19,562 nucleotides of DNA from Candidatus Parcubacteria bacterium (GTDB lineage Bacteria > Patescibacteriota > Minisyncoccia > Phycocordibacterales > Phycocordibacteraceae): assembly GCA_022616215.1 (NCBI GenBank), contig JAKEFE010000001.1, forward strand, positions 1-19,562, written 5' to 3'. Each line of letters opens with the position of its first letter. The first letter of the stretch is position 1. Made by a program: the position numbers and the translations under genes. This document shows positions 6,556 through 11,691 of this stretch, in pieces. The notes beneath the pieces are model-generated. The model was not told the DNA's origin and did no database searches. It saw only the letters and a program-made list of their open reading frames with translations.

Positions 6556-6846
6556 CTAATACACTTCTTCTCCGGTTGTTGTGGCGTAGTCCAAGTCCCT
6601 GCCAAACTCCCGTAGAAGCTCGGCAAGCTCGTCAAGCGCCTCCTGACATCCGGCAGAGTTCTTGTCAGCGGCACACTCGCGCTCAATGTCCGAGCGCGCA
6701 CGCACAATGTCTTCCTGGCCTTCTTTGAGCACGTATCCTACATCGGTTTCTCTTTTCCAATCGCCCCACATCACAACACCCATGATGATGAGGGCAACGG
6801 CAAGTACGCCTGCAACAATCCACCCCGTGTTCGTTTTCATTTCCAT
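6556..6846 (-). CDS. Single-pass membrane-anchored hypothetical protein
   Basis: A 96-residue protein with one N-terminal hydrophobic segment (about residues 8-27, GWIVAGVLAVALIIMGVVMW) and a charged, helical extracytoplasmic-type domain rich in Glu and Arg. Two cysteines nine residues apart (CAADKNSAGC) could form a disulfide outside the cell. Starts at ATG 6846 or ATG 6840 (MKTNTGW) are both possible. It lies upstream of infC in the same direction with a 47-nt gap. No family is recognised; the signal-anchor topology is the only firm statement. Confidence 0.65.
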   Translation of the reverse strand: MEMKTNTGWIVAGVLAVALIIMGVVMWGDWKRETDVGYVLKEGQEDIVRARSDIERECAADKNSAGCQEALDELAELLREFGRDLDYATTTGEEVY

Positions 6847-6935
6847 AGGTGACCGTTAATAATGTTTAGTAAACCTTTGTATATCGTAACAGATAAAAAA
6901 GGGGGGAGTGAAGTGAGATGACGCAGTATCAGTGA

Positions 6936-6941
6936 TACCCT
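6936..6941 (+). promoter_or_regulatory. Extended -10 (TGaTACCCT) for the SDR gene
   Basis: TACCCT with an upstream TG (6933-6934) ends 8 nt before ATG 6950. The alternative GTG 6932 overlaps this element. Confidence 0.45.
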
Positions 6942-6949
6942 TAACGGAT

Positions 6950-7594
6950 ATGCCGGACAAGACACTTATCATCTTCGGGCCGGGGGAGCATTTTGGTTTC
7001 TCCGTCGCACAAAGATTTGCCAAGGAAGGGTTTTACATCGTATTCATTGCAAGAGATGAGGGAAAACTTGAAGCGTTGCAAGAGGCATTACACAAAGAGG
7101 GCATTTCCGTCAGTATGGCGTGTGCCGATGTTCGCTCGCAAAGCGAAGTGATACAGGCCATTGCCGCACTCAAAGGACTTCCGCCCGTCACCGCTGTCAT
7201 CTATAACGTGAAAGCTGGTGCACGAGGTAACGGTCTTTCGGTAACTCCGGAAGAACTAACCGATGCGTTAGCCGCAAATGTAGGCGGGGCACTTGCGGCG
7301 ATACAAGCATCTCTACCCATACTTAAACCAGGAAGTTCAATCATCTTAACCGGCGGAGGGTACAAAGATAAACCCGATCCAGAAAAACTCGCCCTTTCGG
7401 TTTCAAAGGGAGCGCTTCACACACTGTTTCTTTCAATGATTCGGCCACTGAAGTCTCGTGGCATAACACTCAAAACACTTATTATTGATGGTATGGTGCG
7501 GGAGGAAGGTCCCATTCGCCCAGAAAACGTAGCACAGGCATTTTGGGATTTGTACACACAAGAATCAAACGAACCCATGTTCATACGTAAATAG
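6950..7594 (+). CDS. SDR-like Rossmann-fold protein, catalytic Tyr apparently absent
   Basis: About 214 residues. The N-terminal beta-alpha-beta reads TLIIFGPGEHFGFSVAQRF, a GxGxxxG-type nucleotide site, followed by IARDEGKLEAL and ACADVRSQ, which match the adenine-ring Asp of short-chain dehydrogenases. The usual NNAG is VIYNVKAG. In the active-site region, SILTGGG and LALSVSKGAL align with the Ser and YxxxK motifs, but Leu replaces Tyr, so oxidoreductase activity is doubtful. A C-terminal segment PENVAQAFWDLYTQ resembles SDR tails. GTG 6932 would add six residues but lies in the extended -10, so ATG 6950 is preferred. The gene ends in a shared terminator. Substrate unknown. Confidence 0.8.
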   Translation: MPDKTLIIFGPGEHFGFSVAQRFAKEGFYIVFIARDEGKLEALQEALHKEGISVSMACADVRSQSEVIQAIAALKGLPPVTAVIYNVKAGARGNGLSVTPEELTDALAANVGGALAAIQASLPILKPGSSIILTGGGYKDKPDPEKLALSVSKGALHTLFLSMIRPLKSRGITLKTLIIDGMVREEGPIRPENVAQAFWDLYTQESNEPMFIRK

Positions 7595-7618
7595 AAAACC
7601 GCCTCTCGGCGGTTTTCT
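7593..7618. terminator. Bidirectional terminator between the SDR gene and ssrA
   Basis: An 11-bp stem (AGAAAACCGCC 7593-7603 with GGCGGTTTTCT 7608-7618) and TCTC loop overlaps the SDR stop codon and lies 7 nt past the tmRNA 3' end. A-tract and T-tract flanks let it serve both converging transcripts. Confidence 0.85.
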
Positions 7619-7625
7619 CTAGTAG

Positions 7626-8029
7626 TGGAGGTGTGGAGAATCGAACTCCAGTCCGAATCCGTCTTTGAGAGCGAGTCTACGACGCGTAGTTTCAGTTAGG
7701 CGCTAGAGCAGGGTGCGAGGAACCGAAACGAAACCACTCCTGCCTGATTCCTTATTTAAGCAGTTCGTTCGGAAGGACGGCTACCGATCTCGTGAGAGAT
7801 TCCACCCGAGTCGCTCATCACGAGAAGTGAGCGAAACGAATGTCGTCGTTGCGAACTGCAAGCAGTTACGCGCGGGCGAACGCAAAGTCAGACATACCGA
7901 AGTACGGAGACTTCACGCTTGCAAGAGTGTTCTTGGCAAGTTTGATTGTTTGCGAGATTTTGGCGGTCAGCAAACTTCCACCGCGTCGCACGCTTCTCAA
8001 AGAACAGACCGTCAAAGCCGGTCACCCCC
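7626..8029 (-). ncRNA. ssrA: Transfer-messenger RNA (tmRNA)
   Basis: tmRNA rescues ribosomes stalled on broken mRNA with SmpB. The 5' end GGGGGTG (8029-8023) pairs with CACCTCC near the 3' end (7633-7627), and TGGAG-TTCGATT-CTCCA forms the T arm. Pseudoknot 1 can be drawn: GCGGT/ACCGC plus GTTTGC (7975-7970) with GCAAAC (7953-7948). Ten nt later the reading frame resumes at GCC 7937-7935 and runs 23 codons, starting AKNTLASV and ending MSDFAFARA, to TAA 7868-7866, which is embedded in a hairpin (AACTGC/GCAGTT). The tag is longer than in E. coli and ends in Ala-Arg-Ala instead of Leu-Ala-Ala. The discriminator is A; no CCA is encoded. smpB lies 21 nt upstream in the same direction. The resume codon is inferred from spacing. 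Confidence 0.92.
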
Positions 8030-8038
8030 AGAAAAAAG

Positions 8039-8044
8039 ACGATA
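8039..8044 (-). promoter_or_regulatory. Possible -10 (TGTATCGT context) for ssrA
   Basis: TATCGT lies 9 nt before the tmRNA 5' end in the smpB-ssrA gap. It is a weak match, so co-transcription with smpB and processing is equally possible. Confidence 0.3.
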
Positions 8045-8050
8045 CACCCA

Positions 8051-8506
8051 TCACCTCCTATCTGCGAGTTTTCGTTTCAAGGCGCGAGCCGCTTCCTTGT
8101 CCGCTTCCTTTTTCTTAAGTTCTTCGCGTCTGTCGCCTTTTCCTTTTCCGCGGACGATGCCCACCCGCACCTTGATGTACCTCTCATTATAAACCTCAAG
8201 TGGCACTGTTGTCAAGCCCTTCTTGGACTCGGCATCGGCTAAAGCGGCAATTTCGTCCTTTTTAAGGAGCAGGCGGCGAGTTCGGGCGGGGTCATATCCT
8301 TTCTCTACGTTCGCTGTCTGATAGGGCGGTATAGTCGCGCCCACAAGGTAGGCCTCGCCGCCCCTGACCACCACGCGCGCGCCATCAAGCGATCCCATTT
8401 TTGCGCGGAGCGCCTTCACCTCGCTTCCCGTGAGCTCCATGCCTGCCGAATACGTTTCAAGTACGGTACAGCGGAGCTTTGCTTTCTTGTTCTCAATAAG
8501 GGCCAT
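8051..8506 (-). CDS. smpB: SsrA-binding protein SmpB
   Basis: SmpB binds the tRNA-like domain of tmRNA and brings it to the empty A site of stalled ribosomes. The sequence from MALIENKKAKLRCTVLETY through GMELTGSEVKALRAKMGSLDGARV, GEAYLVGATIPPYQ and PARTRRLLLKKDEI is classic SmpB, and the basic helical tail GKGDRREELKKKEADKEAARALKRKL that reaches the decoding centre is present. The frame is open up to ATG 8560, but ATG 8506 is preferred: it gives the family N-terminus (151 residues) and an extended -10 TGaTACCGT (8519-8514) ends 7 nt before it. The gene ends GAT AGG AGG TGA, two tandem AGG Arg codons before the stop. ssrA follows after 21 nt. Confidence 0.96.
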   Translation of the reverse strand: MALIENKKAKLRCTVLETYSAGMELTGSEVKALRAKMGSLDGARVVVRGGEAYLVGATIPPYQTANVEKGYDPARTRRLLLKKDEIAALADAESKKGLTTVPLEVYNERYIKVRVGIVRGKGKGDRREELKKKEADKEAARALKRKLADRR

Positions 8507-8513
8507 AGGAAGT

Positions 8514-8519
8514 ACGGTA
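8514..8519 (-). promoter_or_regulatory. Extended -10 (TGaTACCGT) for smpB
   Basis: TACCGT with TG one base upstream ends 7 nt before the smpB ATG at 8506, supporting that start over ATG 8560. Confidence 0.5.
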
Positions 8520-8590
8520 TCATACGAGCAGGTAGAGAGCTTCCTGATAGCTCTTGCCAAAACGCTTTACAAGGACTAGCTGGTACCACT

Positions 8591-8704
8591 ATGGATATGA
8601 ACATGGGTGAACACAAACACGAATGGGAAGAGAAAGACGGAGGAAAAGTGTGTGTTTCGTGCGGCATGAAAGAGACCGACGACATGTCTCACGGCTCCAT
8701 GTAG
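8591..8704 (+). CDS. Tiny CxxC protein, 35-37 aa
   Basis: Frame of 37 codons, MDMNMGEHKHEWEEKD then GGKVCVSCGMKETDDMSHGSM, stop TAG 8702-8704. It is acidic, Met/His-rich and contains one CVSCG knuckle plus several His residues, which suggests binding of zinc or another metal, possibly as a dimer. A weak extended -10 (TGgTACCAC, 8581-8589) sits 7 nt before ATG 8597, so translation may begin there (35 residues, MNMGEHKHEW...). It is divergent from smpB and precedes ftsH in the same direction. No named family is recognised; it is plausible but unproven. Confidence 0.5.
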   Translation: MDMNMGEHKHEWEEKDGGKVCVSCGMKETDDMSHGSM

Positions 8705-8750
8705 GGGTTAGAGAACGATTGGTAAAAGCAGATTGCTCGCTGAGTGGCGC

Positions 8751-8773
8751 ATATCGTGCGCTCGCGATATAGT
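8751..8773 (+). promoter_or_regulatory. ftsH promoter with overlapping palindrome
   Basis: TATAGT (8768-8773) lies 11 nt before ATG 8785. ATATCG (8751-8756) and CGATAT (8765-8770) form an inverted repeat around an 8-nt spacer that overlaps the -10, as an operator might. Confidence 0.4.
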
Positions 8774-8784
8774 GGTGCCTATCT

Positions 8785-10725
8785 ATGAGAGAGGAAAACA
8801 AGCAGGCAGAGCCGAAAAAGCCGGCGGGGAAAAGCGCTCCAAAACGCGGCAAAAAGGGAGGAAAAGCTCCGCGCTTTTCGCTGTTTCCGCGCCAAGGAAG
8901 TTTCCTCGGAAACTTTTTGTACGCGCTCGTTATCTTTTTGATTCTCTCGTCTTTGTACACGTTTATTGTTGAAGGAACCAAAGAGAAAGAGGTAATAGCT
9001 CTGTCCCAAATCGCGGGCGATGTTCGTGCAGGACTTGTAACCTCCATTGAAGTCTCCGGAGACGACCTCAAGCTCGTGTATGTAGACAATTCCGAAAAGA
9101 CTTCCATGAAAGATCCGGACGCATCCCTTCCGGAAACACTCGCCGCCTTCGGACTGACCCCGGAAGAGCTTTCAAAAGTTTCCATCAATATCAAAGACGA
9201 ATCCGGTTTTGAATTCTGGTTTGCCACACTTCTCCCCATTCTTCTCCCGCTCGTGTTCCTCATTATTTTGTTCTGGTTCCTTGCGCGTCAAGTAAAAGGT
9301 GCAGGTATGCAGGCATTCACCTTCGGACAGTCAAAGGCGCGGATGATTGATCCCTCCGACACCAACCAACGCGTTACTTTTGGAGACGTAGCCGGCGCAA
9401 AAGAAGCGAAAGAAGAACTTTTGGAAATTGTAGACTTCCTTAAAAACCCGAAAAAATTCCTTGATATCGGCGCGCGCATCCCGAAAGGCATTCTTCTGAT
9501 GGGTGCGGCGGGTACTGGTAAGACTCTGCTTGCGCGCGCGGTCGCAGGAGAGGCAGGTGTGCCGTTTTTCTCCATTTCCGGTTCGGAGTTTGTAGAGATG
9601 TTTGTTGGTGTGGGCGCAAGTCGCGTGCGCGACCTGTTCCAAATGGCAAAACGCACGGCACCCGCCATTATCTTCATTGATGAAATTGACGCGGTTGGCC
9701 GCGTGCGCGGCGCGGGGGTAGGCGGCGGAAACGATGAGCGCGAACAAACCCTGAACCAAATCCTGGTGGAGATGGATGGTTTTGAACCGCACGAAAAAGT
9801 CATTGTCATGGCGGCCACCAACAGGCCAGACGTGCTTGACCCGGCGCTGGTGCGCCCCGGCCGTTTTGATAGGCGCGTCGTGATTGACCTCCCGGACCGC
9901 AAAGACCGCGAAGACATTCTTAACATTCATGCGCGCAAGAAACCCTTTGGCCCTGATGTAACGCTTTCGGTGATTGCCGAGCGCACGCCTGGGTTTTCCG
10001 GCGCGGAGCTTTACTCGCTTATGAACGAAGCGGCGATTCTTGCCGCACGTGAAGACCGGAAAGAAGTGACGCAATACGACCTTCTGCGTTCCATTGAAAA
10101 AGTAATGCTTGGTCCGGAGCGAAAGAGCCACTTGCTTTCGCCCAAAGAAAAACGCGTTACGGCATATCACGAAATGGGGCACGCGCTTATTTCAAGTGTC
10201 TTGCCGTACGCTGATCCGGTGCACAAAGTGTCCATCATCAGCCGCGGACGCGCGGCTGGCTACACACTGAAGCTTCCGTTTGAAGATAAAAAAATGCAGT
10301 CGCGCAAAGAATTTCTTGACGATATCGCTTCTACGCTTGGTGGGTATGTAGCGGAAAGTCTTGTATTTGATGACATCACCACGGGCCCGCACAACGATCT
10401 TTCTGTGGCGACCGCGCTTGCGCGCGACATGGTAGCGCGCTACGGCATGAGCGAGCTCGGGCCTATCGCGTTTGCTTCTGAACGCGCCGTAGGCGAAGAA
10501 CACTATTCTGAAGTGGTTGCGGCAAAAATTGACGCGGAAGTAACACGCATCATAAGAGAGGCAAAAGAACGCGCGCGCGACGTCCTCACCACCCACCGCA
10601 AAGCGCTTGATGCAATGTCGGAGCACCTTATTCAAGTAGAAACCATTGAACGTGAAGATTTTGAGAAACTTATGATCGCAAACGGCATTACCCCAAAGGC
10701 CAAAGAGGAAGCAGCATCTGTCTAG
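8785..10725 (+). CDS. ftsH: ATP-dependent zinc metalloprotease FtsH
   Basis: FtsH is a hexameric AAA+ protease of the cytoplasmic membrane that degrades misfolded membrane and short-lived cytosolic proteins. Order of parts: Lys-rich cytosolic N-terminus (1-30), TM1 (about 41-62), extracytoplasmic domain, TM2 (about 146-168), AAA+ module with Walker A GAAGTGKT (240-247), pore loop FVGVG, Walker B IIFIDE (295-300), SRH ATNRPDVLDPALVRPGRFDR, then the protease domain with HEMGH (462-466) and Asp538 in TTGPHNDL as third zinc ligand. Length 646 is normal. The Walker A PP of the usual GPPGTGKT is AA here. The stop abuts a convergent tRNA gene with no spacer. Confidence 0.97.
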   Translation: MREENKQAEPKKPAGKSAPKRGKKGGKAPRFSLFPRQGSFLGNFLYALVIFLILSSLYTFIVEGTKEKEVIALSQIAGDVRAGLVTSIEVSGDDLKLVYVDNSEKTSMKDPDASLPETLAAFGLTPEELSKVSINIKDESGFEFWFATLLPILLPLVFLIILFWFLARQVKGAGMQAFTFGQSKARMIDPSDTNQRVTFGDVAGAKEAKEELLEIVDFLKNPKKFLDIGARIPKGILLMGAAGTGKTLLARAVAGEAGVPFFSISGSEFVEMFVGVGASRVRDLFQMAKRTAPAIIFIDEIDAVGRVRGAGVGGGNDEREQTLNQILVEMDGFEPHEKVIVMAATNRPDVLDPALVRPGRFDRRVVIDLPDRKDREDILNIHARKKPFGPDVTLSVIAERTPGFSGAELYSLMNEAAILAAREDRKEVTQYDLLRSIEKVMLGPERKSHLLSPKEKRVTAYHEMGHALISSVLPYADPVHKVSIISRGRAAGYTLKLPFEDKKMQSRKEFLDDIASTLGGYVAESLVFDDITTGPHNDLSVATALARDMVARYGMSELGPIAFASERAVGEEHYSEVVAAKIDAEVTRIIREAKERARDVLTTHRKALDAMSEHLIQVETIEREDFEKLMIANGITPKAKEEAASV

Positions 10726-10799
10726 TCCACCCGCTTGGATTCGAACCAAGGACCGCGGAGGTATAAGCTCCGTGCTCTAACCAGCTGAGCTACGGGTGG
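10726..10799 (-). tRNA. tRNA-Ile with UAU anticodon
   Basis: A complete 74-nt cloverleaf: acceptor CCACCCG/CGGGTGG, D arm GCTC/GAGC, anticodon arm CGGAG-CTTATAC-CTCCG, T arm CTTGG-TTCGAAT-CCAAG, discriminator A73. The anticodon TAT (10765-10763) reads AUA. Ile-type identity features seen are A73, A37, U12-A23 and C4-G69. Most bacteria read AUA with a lysidine-modified CAU tRNA, so a UAU form is uncommon. CCA is not encoded (CTA follows). It lies 26 nt downstream of the transglycosylase-like gene in the same direction and directly abuts the ftsH stop. Confidence 0.93.
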
Positions 10800-10825
10800 A
10801 TAGTGCGCACTGTAACGCATCCTGC

Positions 10826-11644
10826 CTAACGCGGGAAGATGTCATTGAGGAGATCGGAATAGTAGAATTCGGAAGCAAGACCACCGAAGCTGTACGTTTT
10901 TGCGCCTATCTGTATGGCTGAACCTCCCACCTGTGGGTCTGCCTTTGGTACGGAACGGTCAAAGCCGATGTTGTAGAGGGTTGAAATAATGCCTACATTA
11001 CCGTCAATAGGGAAGCCCGCATGCCTCCACTGGCTCTCTACCTGTTTCATATAAAGCCCTGCATAGAGATAACTCCAGTAATGGTCATACTGGTCGGTCA
11101 TGCGGGCAAAACGGGACGTTTTCACGTCGTCCGTGCCTTCTTGAAAATTGAGCACGTCTTCATACGCAGGCCCAAGATAAAACGGCGAGGAAGAGTTTTT
11201 CAGGTGTTCTTCAACAGGGATAGCCGTTTCTTCTTTCATTCCCATCACCCCCCATGAAAATTGTGTTTGCGGGCCCAAAATTTTAAGCGGATAGAAAAAC
11301 TGTTTGAACGCTTCGCGTTCTGTGAAAAAAAGCCGGAGTTGTTCGGAGACCAAATTTGCAATGATAAGTCTTGCCGGCACACCCGCATCTCTCGCGGCGC
11401 GTTTAATAACTTCCTCATCGCGGCGTATTGCTTCTTCGAGCACCCGCCACTCATTACTTATTTTCCAATCACCGTTTGACGGCGAGAGCACACCAACGGA
11501 ACTGCCAAGAAACGCTTCGCGCTGGGTGTCTACAATGCCGGGTTCGTTGGTGAATCCAAAACGCACCGCGCCATATCCTGCAACCAAGAAGAAACCAATG
11601 GCCGCAAATAGGTACACAACAACAGTAAAGAACTGTTTAAGCAT
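10826..11644 (-). CDS. Membrane-anchored lysozyme-fold protein, putative lytic transglycosylase
   Basis: 272 residues. An N-terminal hydrophobic segment (about 5-28) would anchor the protein outside the membrane. The remainder shows the order of motifs of the SLT/lysozyme superfamily: a helix with a candidate catalytic Glu (IIANLVSEQLRLF, Glu101), SWGVMGMKEETA (130-141) like the usual GLMQIxPxTA, IISTLYNIGF (219-228) like AxAYNxG, and a late Gly-Leu-Ala-x-x-Phe-Tyr-Tyr segment. The match is by pattern only, and the spacing between motifs 2 and 3 is larger than usual. A CATACT (11656-11651) ends 6 nt before the ATG. It lies downstream of recG in the same direction. Likely role: peptidoglycan cleavage for growth or assembly of envelope machines. 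Confidence 0.6.
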   Translation of the reverse strand: MLKQFFTVVVYLFAAIGFFLVAGYGAVRFGFTNEPGIVDTQREAFLGSSVGVLSPSNGDWKISNEWRVLEEAIRRDEEVIKRAARDAGVPARLIIANLVSEQLRLFFTEREAFKQFFYPLKILGPQTQFSWGVMGMKEETAIPVEEHLKNSSSPFYLGPAYEDVLNFQEGTDDVKTSRFARMTDQYDHYWSYLYAGLYMKQVESQWRHAGFPIDGNVGIISTLYNIGFDRSVPKADPQVGGSAIQIGAKTYSFGGLASEFYYSDLLNDIFPR

Positions 11645-11650
11645 TTTCCG

Positions 11651-11656
11651 AGTATG
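11651..11656 (-). promoter_or_regulatory. -10 CATACT, 6 nt before the transglycosylase-like gene
   Basis: CATACT on the minus strand ends 6 nt before ATG 11644, the same spacing as at recG. Confidence 0.45.
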
Positions 11657-11691
11657 AAGGGTCGCTTACCCACGTGCAAATCTGTTGATAA

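Noticed and set aside
7713..8242. Open frames across the tmRNA and smpB end
   Set aside because: The region folds as tmRNA with pseudoknot 1, tag frame and T arm; the frames are chance products of structured RNA.
8507..8560. N-terminal extension of SmpB to ATG 8560
   Set aside because: The extension does not resemble SmpB and covers an extended -10 placed 7 nt before the canonical MALIENKKA start.
9331..10182. 283-codon open frame antisense to ftsH
   Set aside because: It lies wholly inside ftsH, is low-complexity basic/His-rich, and has no promoter or family motif.
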